Shown: positions 34,497 to 42,462 of the stretch, piece after piece | Layout: every line of letters begins with the position of its first letter | How positions within the stretch are numbered: the stretch's first letter is position 1 | Position numbers and translations under genes: made by a program | Notes under the pieces: model-generated | What the model saw: the letters and a program-made list of their open reading frames with translations, nothing else | Databases searched by the model: none | Told to the model about the DNA's origin: nothing | Source: Streptomyces griseosporeus | GTDB lineage: Bacteria; Actinomycetota; Actinomycetes; Streptomycetales; Streptomycetaceae | Reading direction: 5' to 3' | DNA length: 64,000 nt | NCBI RefSeq assembly: GCF_014656055.1 | Contig: NZ_BNBR01000004.1 | Location: 511,081 to 575,080 of the forward strand

Positions 34497-36179
34497 GTGA
34501 ACGACCGATACGACGCGGGGGCCGCGGGGTACGGGGCCGACCAGTACGAGCTCGTCGGCTACGACGAGTACGGGCAGCCGGTCTACCGGCAGATCCCGGC
34601 CCAGCAGGCGCCGCAGCAGCAGCCGTACGACCCTTACGCACAGCAGGGCTACGGCTACGACCCGTACGCGACCGGCCGGCAGCAGCCGGTGCCCCCCTAC
34701 GACCCCTACGCCACCGGCCACCAGCAGCCCGCCGGCTACGACCCCTACGGCGCCGCCCCCCAGCAGACCGGGTACGACCCCTACGGGCAGGCCGCGACCA
34801 GCGGGCAGCAGCCCCGGGTCGCCGAGCAGACGGCCTACATCCCGCAGCAGGCCGGCCCGGCCGGGGAGGACACGTCCGCGGCGCCCGCCGGGGCGGACGA
34901 ACCGGAGTACCACACCGAGCAGTTCGCCTTCGTCGAGGAGCCCGACCAGGACTCCGAGGACGTCATCGACTGGCTGAAGTTCACCGAGAACCGCACCGAG
35001 CGCCGCGAGGAGGCCCGCCGCCGCGCCCGCAGCCGGATCATCGCCCTGCTCGTCGTCCTGGCCCTGGTCGCCGTCGGCGGGGTCGGCTACCTCTGGTACG
35101 CCGGGAAGCTGCCGGGCCTGTCCGACTCCGGCACCGACTCCGGCGGCAAGGCCGCCGTCGGCGCCCAGAAACGCGACGTGGTCGTCGTCCACCTGCACGA
35201 CACCAAGCAGGGCGGCACCTCCACCGCGCTGCTCGTCGACAACACCACCACCAAGCAGGGCACCACCGTCCTGCTGCCCAACGCCCTCGCCCTCACCTCC
35301 GACGACGGCACCACCACGACCCTCGCCAAGTCCGTCGAGGACGACGGCTCCGGCGGCACCCGGGACGCGCTGAACTCCGTCCTCGGCACCGACATCCAGG
35401 GCACCTGGCGGCTGGACACCCCGTTCCTGCAGAACCTCGTCGACCTCGTCGGCAACATCGAGATCGACACCGACGCCGACGTGCCCGACCCCGACGCCAA
35501 GAAGAAGGGCGCCGCCCCCCTCGTCCACAAGGGCGCCGACCAGACCCTCAGCGGCAAGATGGCCGTCGCCTACGCCACCTACCGCGCCTCCGGCGAGTCG
35601 CAGAACGCCCAGCTGGAGCGGTTCGGCCAGGTCATGCAGGGCGTGCTGCGCAAGCTGTCCTCCGACCCGCAGGGCGCGACGGTCACCGTGCAGACGCTCG
35701 GGCAGATCCTCGACCCGTCCCTGTCCGACAAGGACCTCGGCGCCTTCCTCGCCAAGCTCGCCGACCTCGCCAAGGGCGGCGACTACAAGACCGCCCTGCT
35801 GCCCGTGCAGAACGACGGCACCCTGACCGCGCAGGCCAGTGACAGTGTCGTCAAGGACGTCCTCGGCGGCACCGCCAAGAGCCCCGACCAGAGCAGCGCC
35901 GTACGCGTCTCCGTGCAGAACGCCAGCGGTGTGCGCGACAACACCGAGAAGGCCCGCGTCGTCCTCCTCAACGGCGGCTTCACCTTCCTGGAGGCAGGCA
36001 CCGGCACCGCCCGAGGCAGCTCCGAGGTCGTCTACACGGACCCCGCCGACCAGGAGAACGCCACCGAGGTCGCCAAGACCCTGGGCCTGCCCGCCGGCGC
36101 CGTCAAGAAGGGCAAGGTCTCCGGGAACGCCGACGTCACCGTGGTCCTCGGCCAGGACTACAAGCCGTCCTCGTCCTAG
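34497..36179 (+). CDS. Divergent LytR-CpsA-Psr protein with LytR C-terminal domain
   Basis: 560 residues. A Tyr/Gln/Pro-rich cytoplasmic arm with repeated YDPYA-type units (1-175), a membrane segment at about 182-202, an LCP-like domain (about 220-400) and a LytR_C domain (about 460-555). LCP enzymes attach wall polymers to peptidoglycan. In this copy, the usual pyrophosphate-binding arginines are not evident: the strand normally ending in PRDT reads VLLPNALAL, and only YR...LERF remains of the second motif. It corresponds in position to S. coelicolor SCO2578 (PdtA, polydiglycosylphosphate transferase). The GTG has GAGAGGGG six bases upstream. Confidence 0.85.
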   Translation: MNDRYDAGAAGYGADQYELVGYDEYGQPVYRQIPAQQAPQQQPYDPYAQQGYGYDPYATGRQQPVPPYDPYATGHQQPAGYDPYGAAPQQTGYDPYGQAATSGQQPRVAEQTAYIPQQAGPAGEDTSAAPAGADEPEYHTEQFAFVEEPDQDSEDVIDWLKFTENRTERREEARRRARSRIIALLVVLALVAVGGVGYLWYAGKLPGLSDSGTDSGGKAAVGAQKRDVVVVHLHDTKQGGTSTALLVDNTTTKQGTTVLLPNALALTSDDGTTTTLAKSVEDDGSGGTRDALNSVLGTDIQGTWRLDTPFLQNLVDLVGNIEIDTDADVPDPDAKKKGAAPLVHKGADQTLSGKMAVAYATYRASGESQNAQLERFGQVMQGVLRKLSSDPQGATVTVQTLGQILDPSLSDKDLGAFLAKLADLAKGGDYKTALLPVQNDGTLTAQASDSVVKDVLGGTAKSPDQSSAVRVSVQNASGVRDNTEKARVVLLNGGFTFLEAGTGTARGSSEVVYTDPADQENATEVAKTLGLPAGAVKKGKVSGNADVTVVLGQDYKPSSS

Positions 36180-36269
36180 CCGGGCCGCGTGATCCGTTTA
36201 TCGCGTGGGGGGTGCACGGCGGTCCGTGAGACCCTGGAGGACAAACGACCGCCGACGGAAAGCCTTGCA

Positions 36270-36716
36270 GTGACCGCAACCGACCGTTCCCTCGAGCTGA
36301 TCAACACCGCCGCCCAGGCGGCCGCCGACAAGCTCGCGCACGACATCATCGCCTACGACGTCAGCGACGTGCTGTCGATCACGGACGCCTTCCTGCTGGC
36401 CTCCGCACCCAACGACCGCCAGGTCAAGGCCATCGTCGACGAGATCGAGGAGCGCCTGCTGAAGGAGCGCGGCGCCAAGCCGGTGCGCCGCGAAGGCGAC
36501 CGCGAGGCCCGCTGGGTGCTGCTCGACTACGTCGACATCGTCGTCCACGTCCAGCACAGCGAGGAGCGCGTCTTCTACGCCCTGGAGCGGCTGTGGAAGG
36601 ACTGCCCCGAGCTGGACCTGCCCGAGGACGCCAAGGCCACCCGCGGCAAGGCCGAGGAGCACGCCAAGCTGCAGGCCGCCGAGGAGGCGGCGGACCTGGG
36701 CGGTGAGTGGCGGTGA
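36270..36716 (+). CDS. rsfS: Ribosome silencing factor RsfS (Iojap family)
   Basis: 148 residues. The domain runs from AAQAAADKLAHDIIAYDVSD to FYALERLW and includes DAFLLASAPNDRQVKAI and DIVVHVQHSEERVFY, typical of RsfS, which binds L14 and blocks subunit joining under starvation. The GTG has GGAAAG seven bases upstream. Its stop overlaps the next start (GTGA). An Ala/Glu-rich C-terminal tail follows the domain. Confidence 0.95.
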   Translation: MTATDRSLELINTAAQAAADKLAHDIIAYDVSDVLSITDAFLLASAPNDRQVKAIVDEIEERLLKERGAKPVRREGDREARWVLLDYVDIVVHVQHSEERVFYALERLWKDCPELDLPEDAKATRGKAEEHAKLQAAEEAADLGGEWR

Positions 36717-37384
36717 GCGCCACCGGTGAGGTGAGCACCGGCAAGGCGGGCCGGGGCCGCCGGATCATCCTGTGGCGCCACGGCCAGACCTCCTGGAACG
36801 TGGAGCGCCGCTTCCAGGGCACGACCGACGTCGAGCTCACCGAGACGGGCCTCGCCCAGGCCCGGCGCGCCGCCCGGCTGCTCGCCTCGCTGGGGCCCGA
36901 CGCGATCGTCTCCTCCGACCTGCAGCGGGCCGCGCGCACCGCCGCCGAGCTGGCCTCCCTCACCGGGCTGGACGTCGCCCACGACGAGGCGCTGCGCGAG
37001 ACGTACGCGGGCGTGTGGCAGGGCCTCACCCACGAGGAGATCGTCGAGCGCTACGGCGAGGAGTACGCCGCCTGGAAGCGGGGCGAGCCGGTGCGCCGCG
37101 GCGGCGGCGAACTGGAGAGCGAGGTCGCCGACCGCGCCGCCCCCGTCGTGCTGCGGCACGCCGAGAAGCTGCCCGACGACGGCACCCTCGTCGTCGTCAG
37201 CCACGGCGGCACCATCCGCACGACCATCGGCCGTCTCCTCGGCCTGGAGGGCCGGCACTGGGAGAGCCTCGGCGGCCTCTCCAACTGCTGCTGGTCCGTC
37301 CTCGGCGAGGGCGCCCGTGGCTGGCGCCTGCTGGAGCACAACGCCGGCACCCTGCCGGAACCGGTGCTCGGCGACGACGACTGA
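36713..37384 (+). CDS. Histidine phosphatase family protein
   Basis: 223 residues with the phosphoglycerate-mutase-like fold: catalytic H23 in WRHGQTSWN, RFQG, the acid residue in LRETYAGVWQGLT, and the second His in VVSHGGTIRT. Enzymes of this branch act on small phosphate esters, often glucosyl-3-phosphoglycerate or other sugar phosphates. The GTG at 36713 overlaps the rsfS stop (GTGA) and is preferred to a GTG at 36707. Its role beside rsfS is conserved in actinobacteria but not defined by sequence. Confidence 0.88.
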   Translation: MSATGEVSTGKAGRGRRIILWRHGQTSWNVERRFQGTTDVELTETGLAQARRAARLLASLGPDAIVSSDLQRAARTAAELASLTGLDVAHDEALRETYAGVWQGLTHEEIVERYGEEYAAWKRGEPVRRGGGELESEVADRAAPVVLRHAEKLPDDGTLVVVSHGGTIRTTIGRLLGLEGRHWESLGGLSNCCWSVLGEGARGWRLLEHNAGTLPEPVLGDDD

Positions 37385-37413
37385 CCGTCCCGCGGGCGGC
37401 CCGGACCCCGGAT

Positions 37414-37443
37414 TTCACTTTCCGGCAGGTCGCAGGCTAAAGT
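37414..37443 (+). promoter_or_regulatory. Promoter for the first tRNA-Ala
   Basis: A -10 TAAAGT (37438-37443) with a -35-like TTCACT (37414-37419) 18 bases upstream. Transcription would start near 37450, about 30 bases before the tRNA. Confidence 0.5.
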
Positions 37444-37479
37444 TCTTCTTGTTCGCCCCGCCGAGCGGGAAGAACGTAA

Positions 37480-37552
37480 GGGGCTATAGCTCAGTTGGTA
37501 GAGCGCCTGCATGGCATGCAGGAGGTCAGGAGTTCAATTCTCCTTAGCTCCA
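37480..37552 (+). tRNA. tRNA-Ala (anticodon GGC)
   Basis: 73 bases folding as a complete cloverleaf without an encoded CCA. The acceptor arm pairs GGGGCTA with TAGCTCC, followed by discriminator A. The anticodon stem CCTGC/GCAGG closes a seven-base loop ATGGCAT, giving anticodon GGC, which reads GCC, the commonest Ala codon here. The T-arm has GTTCAATTC. An identical copy lies at 40664. Confidence 0.96.
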
Positions 37553-37595
37553 CTGATCGACACTCTGTTGAGTTGTCAAAGATCGGTAGTCGATG

Positions 37596-37624
37596 ATCCC
37601 GTCCCCTCAGGGGGCGGGATTTTT
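37596..37624 (+). terminator. Intrinsic terminator after the first tRNA-Ala, overlapping the XRE gene end
   Basis: ATCCCGTCCCC pairs with GGGGGCGGGAT (one G-T) on a TCA loop, followed by TTTT CG: a hairpin with a U-run. The stop codon and last codons of the minus-strand regulator lie inside the hairpin. Confidence 0.85.
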
Positions 37625-38488
37625 CGTTGCCCAGACGCTCTCCCTCCGCTCCCGCAGCAGCGCCGTCCGCCGGGCCGTCTCCTCGTCGTCCGGGGTGTAG
37701 ACCACGATCCGGCACTCCGGCATGCCGTTGACCGACAGCGACAGCGACGTCATCCGCAGCTCCCCGACGTCGACATGCCGGAAGACCTTCACTCGGCGCC
37801 CCGGCTGCGCCACATCGCCGCTCGCCCACAGCCGCGCGAACAGCGGGCTGGCCGCCGACAGCCGGCGTATGAAGTCCTCCCAGGCCGGCTCACCGGCATG
37901 CAGGCCGTACGCCGCGCGCAGGGTAGCCACCATCACCGGCAGCTCCTGGTCCCGGAAGACCAGCGGGCAGTCCCGCTCGTCCACGGTGAACAGCGTCCAC
38001 ATCGCGTTGCGCGGCAGGCCGGCCGATGGCCGGTCCGGGTAGAACAGCTCCCGGTAGGCGCAGTTGGCGGCCAGGACGTCGTACCGCGAGTTGTAGACCA
38101 CCGCCGGGCGCGGGTCGAGGGCGTCGATGACGCCCTGGATCTCCGGGCCCACGCTCTGCGCGAGAGCCTCCGGCGCCGGGGAGTAGGGCACCTCGGCCAG
38201 GTGGTAGAGATGCTCCCGCTCCGGCGCGTCCAGGCGCAGGGTGCGCGCGACCGCGTCCAGCACCTGCGGCGAGGCGTTGATCGGGCGGCCCTGCTCCAGC
38301 CACGTGTACCAGGTCACGCCGACCCCCGAGAGCTGCGCGACCTCCTCCCGGCGCAGGCCCGGTGTCCGGCGTCGCAGTCCGGGCGGCATCCCGACGTCGG
38401 CCGGTGTCACCCGGGCGCGCCTGCTGCGCAGAAAGGCGGCCAGCTCCGGTCGGCGCCGCTGGGCCGTCCCCCGTGTAGTCGTCCCCAT
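37607..38488 (-). CDS. XRE-family regulator with MmyB-like ligand domain
   Basis: 293 residues. An N-terminal helix-turn-helix (GLRREEVAQLSGVGVTWYTWLEQG) is followed by a PAS-like MmyB ligand-binding region (about 115-280) with WTLFTVDERDCPLVFRDQE-type sequence. Such proteins usually control a divergent transporter or oxidoreductase gene. The ATG at 38488 has GGGGGA seven bases upstream; two longer in-frame starts lie in the promoter region and are less likely. It is divergent from an MFS gene with 109 bases between, which hold inverted repeats. Confidence 0.88.
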   Translation of the reverse strand: MGTTTRGTAQRRRPELAAFLRSRRARVTPADVGMPPGLRRRTPGLRREEVAQLSGVGVTWYTWLEQGRPINASPQVLDAVARTLRLDAPEREHLYHLAEVPYSPAPEALAQSVGPEIQGVIDALDPRPAVVYNSRYDVLAANCAYRELFYPDRPSAGLPRNAMWTLFTVDERDCPLVFRDQELPVMVATLRAAYGLHAGEPAWEDFIRRLSAASPLFARLWASGDVAQPGRRVKVFRHVDVGELRMTSLSLSVNGMPECRIVVYTPDDEETARRTALLRERRESVWATKNPAP

Positions 38489-38524
38489 CGTCACGTCCCC
38501 CATCGTCGATGCCCGACTTGTCCC

Positions 38525-38583
38525 GTGCCAGGTGCTGTCAGTACCAGCATCAGCGGGCACTCGGCACCTGTATCGCGGTGCCG
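38525..38583. promoter_or_regulatory. Nested inverted repeats: candidate operators of the XRE regulator
   Basis: CGGCACC-N8-GGTGCCG (38562-38568 and 38577-38583) is a perfect inverted repeat whose spacer holds TATCGC, a possible -10 for the MFS gene. Upstream, GGTGCTG-N7-CAGCATC (38531-38551, one mismatch) lies within an outer GTGCC/GGCAC pair. Binding here could block both divergent genes. Confidence 0.55.
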
Positions 38584-38597
38584 CCAGGCTCGACGGC

Positions 38598-40070
38598 ATG
38601 ACGGCAACTCCTCAGGCGGAGCCGGGCCTTGCGGCACCCGCTCCCGGACCTGCATCCAGTAAAGACCCCAGCACTGACAATCGCGGCCGACGCCTGCTCG
38701 CGCTGGTCCTGGCGGCCCAGTTCATGGCGCTGCTCGACGTCTTCATCGTGAACGTGGCGGCCCCCACGATCGGTTCCGACCTGCACGCCTCCGGCGCCGA
38801 CCTCCAGCTGGTGATCGCCGGGTACACGATCACCTACTCGGTCCTGATGATCACCGGAGCCCGGCTGGGCGACCGGCTCGGCCACGCCCGGGTCCACCTC
38901 GCCGGGCTCGCCCTGTTCACGGCCGCCTCGCTCGCCTGCGGCCTGGCGCAGGGCGCGGACGAACTCATCGTCTTCCGGCTGGTGCAGGGCGCCGGATCGG
39001 CGCTGATGATCCCGCAGGTGCTCAGCCTCATCCAGCGCACCTTCACCGGCGAGGGGCGTGCGCGGGCGCTCGGCGTGTACTCGGCGGTCCTCGCCGTGGG
39101 CGCCGCGGCCGGGCAGGTGCTCGGCGGGATCCTGGTCGACGCCGACCTGTTCGGCACCGGCTGGCGGCCGGTTTTCCTGGTCAACGTGCCGGTGGGCGTC
39201 GTACTGCTGCTGCTCGGGCCGCGGGTCCTGCCGCTCGGCGGCGCGGCGGAGCGCGAGCGGTCGCGCGGGCTCGACGTGCCCGGCCTGCTCCTGCTCGGCG
39301 GCGCCGTGTCGCTGCTGACCGTGCCGCTGGTGCTGGGGCAGGAGGAGGACTGGCCGCTGTGGTCCTGGCTGTCGCTGGCCTCGTCCGCCGTCGTCTTCGG
39401 GCTGTTCTGCGGCTACGAGTCCCGGCTGGCCCGCCGTGGCGGCGCCCCGCTGATCGCGCCCCGCGTGCTGCGCCACCCCGGCATGGGGCTGTCCGTGCTG
39501 CGGATCCTGGCGGCCATGGCCGTCAACGGCGGGTTCCTCTTCGCGCTCACCCTGCACGTCCAGGGCGGCCTCGGCTACAGCGCGCTGCGCGCCGGCCTCA
39601 CCTTCGCGCCGACCGCGGTCGTCTTCGGCGTGGTCGGCCTGACCTGGCGCCGCTGGCCCGCCTCCTGGCAGCGGGCGCTGATCCCGGCCGGGTTCGTGGT
39701 GGCCGCGCTCGGCGTCACGGGCGTCGGGCTGTCCTTCCACGGCGGCGGCGAGGGCGGCGCCGGGCTGTACCTGGCGTTCGCCGGGGTGGGCGTCGGGCTC
39801 GCGCTCGGCTTCGGTCCGACGCTCACCCGGGCGCTCGCCACGGTGCGGCCCGAGGACGCGGCCGACGCCAGCGGACTGCTCGCCACGGTCACCCAGCTCG
39901 GCCAGCTGATCGGCGTCGCCGCCTTCGGCACACTCTTCCTGAACCGGCTTGAGTCACTCGGGTCCCCGCAGGCGTATACCTCTGCGGAAGCACTTCTCAC
40001 GTGCACGCTCGCGCTCGCCGCGGCGGCCGCCGTGGGCGCTGTGTCCGGACTGGTACTGAGGCGTCGCTGA
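38598..40070 (+). CDS. MFS drug-efflux-type transporter (DHA2, 14 spans)
   Basis: 490 residues with about fourteen hydrophobic segments and the motif-A-like ARLGDRLGHARVHLAG and motif C-like sequence in helix 5 (LAVGAAAGQVLGGIL), typical of proton-driven exporters of the EmrB/QacA group. Substrate unknown. The ATG at 38598 lies 15 bases after the operator-like repeat and shows no ribosome site, so it may be nearly leaderless. With the divergent XRE regulator it forms a self-contained resistance-type cassette. Confidence 0.9.
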   Translation: MTATPQAEPGLAAPAPGPASSKDPSTDNRGRRLLALVLAAQFMALLDVFIVNVAAPTIGSDLHASGADLQLVIAGYTITYSVLMITGARLGDRLGHARVHLAGLALFTAASLACGLAQGADELIVFRLVQGAGSALMIPQVLSLIQRTFTGEGRARALGVYSAVLAVGAAAGQVLGGILVDADLFGTGWRPVFLVNVPVGVVLLLLGPRVLPLGGAAERERSRGLDVPGLLLLGGAVSLLTVPLVLGQEEDWPLWSWLSLASSAVVFGLFCGYESRLARRGGAPLIAPRVLRHPGMGLSVLRILAAMAVNGGFLFALTLHVQGGLGYSALRAGLTFAPTAVVFGVVGLTWRRWPASWQRALIPAGFVVAALGVTGVGLSFHGGGEGGAGLYLAFAGVGVGLALGFGPTLTRALATVRPEDAADASGLLATVTQLGQLIGVAAFGTLFLNRLESLGSPQAYTSAEALLTCTLALAAAAAVGAVSGLVLRRR

Positions 40071-40140
40071 CCGTATTGGTCCGGCCGTGGCAGAATCAAA
40101 CGGCCGGAAGGGGGCCGCGACCCGACGGGAGGGAGCAGTG

Positions 40141-40314
40141 ATGCCTGCGAGCATCCTCGAAGAGGTCGGTGACCTCTTCGACGCACGCTGGACACGGGAC
40201 ACGGTGACCCGGCTCAGCTGCCCTTCCTGCGGATCCGCGCATGTCGCCCAGGTCCTCGGTGACAACGGCGGTATCTCCTACGTGTGCACGGCCTGCGGCC
40301 ACAGCTGGAGCTGA
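40141..40314 (+). CDS. 57-residue zinc-ribbon-like protein
   Basis: Contains two CxxC pairs, C27-PS-C30 and C49-TA-C52, 18 residues apart, the layout of a small zinc ribbon. The N-terminus is a short helix (ILEEVGDLFDARW). The ATG has GGGAGGGAG just upstream; a GTG three bases earlier is an alternative. A second small cysteine-pair protein starts three bases after its stop, so the two are an operon. Function unknown. Confidence 0.75.
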   Translation: MPASILEEVGDLFDARWTRDTVTRLSCPSCGSAHVAQVLGDNGGISYVCTACGHSWS

Positions 40315-40317
40315 GCG

Positions 40318-40551
40318 ATGGGTGCACACAGGCGGAAGTGCGACTGGTGCGGCAGCGGCACCCCGATCGTGCGGGACATGGAGCCGGTCAACCCCGACTA
40401 CCAGTACTGGTGCGAGGAATGCGCGCGGGCGCTGATCATAAAGGGCGACCCGATCGAGACGTACCGGGAGCTGGAGGGGGAGCCGATCTACGGCCGGCTC
40501 CTGGAGGAGCACTGCACGCTCAAGCGGTTCTACTCGTTCGTGACGGCGTGA
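40318..40551 (+). CDS. 77-residue protein with two CxxC pairs
   Basis: Cysteines C8/C11 (CDWC) and C32/C35 (CEEC) suggest a second zinc-binding mini-domain, followed by an acidic/basic helical tail (YRELEGEPIYGRLLEEH). It begins three bases after the preceding stop and is translated with it. No family recognised; the two proteins may form a complex or act in RNA or protein binding (inference only). Confidence 0.72.
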   Translation: MGAHRRKCDWCGSGTPIVRDMEPVNPDYQYWCEECARALIIKGDPIETYRELEGEPIYGRLLEEHCTLKRFYSFVTA

Positions 40552-40572
40552 CGCCCGCCACCGAGAACCGAT

Positions 40573-40603
40573 TTGGTGTTCACCCCCCGGGACCGTGTAA
40601 TGT
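40573..40603 (+). promoter_or_regulatory. Promoter for the second tRNA-Ala
   Basis: A -35-like TTGGTG (40573-40578) and a -10 TAATGT (40598-40603) preceded by TG, 19 bases apart. Transcription would begin near 40610, about 55 bases before the tRNA. Confidence 0.5.
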
Positions 40604-40663
40604 TGTCGTCGTCGCCGGGGGAACCGGGCGAAACCGCCGGGGAAACCCGGTGGGGCACAACAA

Positions 40664-40736
40664 GGGGCTATAGCTCAGTTGGTAGAGCGCCTGCATGGCA
40701 TGCAGGAGGTCAGGAGTTCAATTCTCCTTAGCTCCA
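40664..40736 (+). tRNA. tRNA-Ala (anticodon GGC), second copy
   Basis: Identical over all 73 bases to the copy at 37480, with the same GGC anticodon and no encoded CCA, but with different flanks and its own promoter and terminator. The pair brackets a 3.1-kb segment carrying an XRE/MFS cassette and two zinc-binding mini-proteins. Confidence 0.96.
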
Positions 40737-40747
40737 CAGAAGTCGAG

Positions 40748-40778
40748 GGCGGGTCATCCGGACAGGATGGCCCGCCTT
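40748..40778 (+). terminator. Terminator of the second tRNA-Ala
   Basis: GGCGGGTCATCC pairs with GGATGGCCCGCC (one G-T) on a five-base loop and is followed by TT. It starts 12 bases after the tRNA. Confidence 0.8.
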
Positions 40779-40800
40779 CGGCGTTCAGGGATCGTGTACG

Positions 40801-40840
40801 GCCGGACGGCCCGCCCCGCGCTCGGGGCGGGCCGTCCGGC
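40801..40840. terminator. Perfect 18-bp hairpin between the tRNA and the NuoF-like gene
   Basis: GCCGGACGGCCCGCCCCG and its exact complement surround a CGCT loop. It lies just past the stop of the minus-strand NuoF-like gene and can serve both directions. Confidence 0.85.
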
Positions 40841-40848
40841 GTTCCCGC

Positions 40849-42462
40849 TCAGCGGCCCAGTGCGCGCCGGCCGCGGCCCTGGGAGAGCACCGGCAGGTTG
40901 TTGCGTGTCTCGCCCTGCGCGCGCGTGTCCTCCTCGATGCGCAGCGCGAGCGCGGGGCAGCGGCGCACCGCGCGCAGCGCCTTCGCCTCCGCGTACTGGG
41001 GCACCTGCGCCTGCGCGACGGTCGGGAAGCCGTCCGCGCCGAGCTGGAAGACCTCGGGAAGGATGTCCGCGCACAGGCCGTGGCCCCGGCACAGCGTCCA
41101 GTCGACGTAGATCTTCTGACGGCTGGGGCCGGTCTCCTCGGCCGCTCCGCCGCCCGGAATGCCCGTAGGGGCCCTTCCCCCCTCGAAGAGCGGCAGAACG
41201 CCCTCCACGGGCCGTCCGCAGCCGTTTCCGAGGACGTGGGCGGCCAGGTCGTCGGTGAACGCCTTGATGGTCGACTCCAGGAACATCGCGGAGCCGTCCG
41301 GGTGCGAGCACGCGCCGCGCCGCTTGACGTTCCTGGCGACCTGCTTGAGCGCCTCCAGCGCGGCCGGACCGCCGCCGTTGAGGATGTCCTCCATGCCGCG
41401 CGCGGCGGCCGGCAGACCGAGGTAGCAGGGGCCGCACTGGCCCGCGCTCTCCTCCGCCAGCCACTGCGCCACCCGCAGCGACTCGCCCAGCGGGCAGGTC
41501 TCCTGACTGATCGGCAGGATCGCGCCGGCGCCCAGCGAACCGCCCACCGCGTCCAGCGAGTTGCGGGAGACGATCGCCTCGTTCACCGTCGCCGCGTCGA
41601 TCCACTTGCCGTGGTAGCCGCCGGTCAGCACGCCCTGCGGCACCGGCGGGGCGCCGGCCAGCTGGAGCACGTAGCGCAGCGGCACGCCCGTGGGGACCTC
41701 GATCACCATCGGGCGGGCCACCGCGCCGGAGACCGTGAGCATGACGGTGCCGGGTTCGTCGTACAGGCCGGTGTTGCCGTAGCGCTCCGGGCCGATGCGG
41801 GCGGCGATCGCCAGCTGGGCGAACGTCTCGGCGTTCGACAGCAGCGTGGGCGCGCCGCCGACGCCGGTGACGGAGGCGCTGATCTTGCGGCCGGGCGGGA
41901 TGGCCGGGCCGCCGTCGATCGAGCGGATGAGGGAGGCGGCGGCACCGGTGACCATGCGCACCGGATTGCGCTGCACGCGCGCGCGGAGCGCCGATCTGCG
42001 TCCGTTGCTCAGGCCGCGTTCGGCGAGCGCGGCCTCCATGGAGCGCTGCGTGGACTCCCGGGTGACCCCCACCACGAGCGTGCGGGCCCCGAGCGCCTCG
42101 GCGCACAGCAGGGCGCCGTCCAGGATGAGGTGCGGGGCACGGTTGATGAGGACCGTGTCCTTGCGGCAGGCCGGTTCGTCCTCGCTGCCGTTGACGACGA
42201 CGACCGGCCGTACGCCGCGGCGGATCGCCGACTCGGCGACCGACCGCAGCTTCTTGTGGAAGGGGAAGCCCGCGCCGCCGCGGCCCCTGAGATTGATGCG
42301 CTCGGCGAGCTGCGCGAGCTGCTCGCCGCCCATCGGTTCGAGCGGCCCGTGCACCTTCAGGTGCATGGGCAGATCGAGCCGTTCGACAAGGTCGAAGCCC
42401 GACGTGAGCTGGGGAAGGCCGACCACGCGGACTTCGGGGACGTCGGGCAGGGCCTCGTTCAC
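40849..42462 (-). CDS. NuoF-like NADH-binding flavoprotein fused to a ferredoxin domain
   Basis: 537 residues. The NuoF-type core has the FMN/NADH motif RGRGGAGFP (residues 59-67) and NGSEDEPACRKD. In its iron-sulfur region the pattern CxxCxxC...C reads A340-GQ-C343-GP-C346...C385, so the first ligand is Ala. After residue 450 a ferredoxin domain begins with C458-x5-C464 and C502-P, the [3Fe-4S] type seen in P450-linked ferredoxins. It should pass electrons from NAD(P)H through FMN to the fused ferredoxin. The GTG overlaps the stop of the membrane cytochrome gene (GTGA) and has GGAGG upstream, so the two proteins are probably partners. Confidence 0.88.
   Translation of the reverse strand: MNEALPDVPEVRVVGLPQLTSGFDLVERLDLPMHLKVHGPLEPMGGEQLAQLAERINLRGRGGAGFPFHKKLRSVAESAIRRGVRPVVVVNGSEDEPACRKDTVLINRAPHLILDGALLCAEALGARTLVVGVTRESTQRSMEAALAERGLSNGRRSALRARVQRNPVRMVTGAAASLIRSIDGGPAIPPGRKISASVTGVGGAPTLLSNAETFAQLAIAARIGPERYGNTGLYDEPGTVMLTVSGAVARPMVIEVPTGVPLRYVLQLAGAPPVPQGVLTGGYHGKWIDAATVNEAIVSRNSLDAVGGSLGAGAILPISQETCPLGESLRVAQWLAEESAGQCGPCYLGLPAAARGMEDILNGGGPAALEALKQVARNVKRRGACSHPDGSAMFLESTIKAFTDDLAAHVLGNGCGRPVEGVLPLFEGGRAPTGIPGGGAAEETGPSRQKIYVDWTLCRGHGLCADILPEVFQLGADGFPTVAQAQVPQYAEAKALRAVRRCPALALRIEEDTRAQGETRNNLPVLSQGRGRRALGR

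Noticed and set aside
37480..40736. Integrative element bounded by tRNA attachment sites
   Set aside because: No integrase, relaxase or phage gene lies between or beside the tRNAs; kept only as a question about the duplication.
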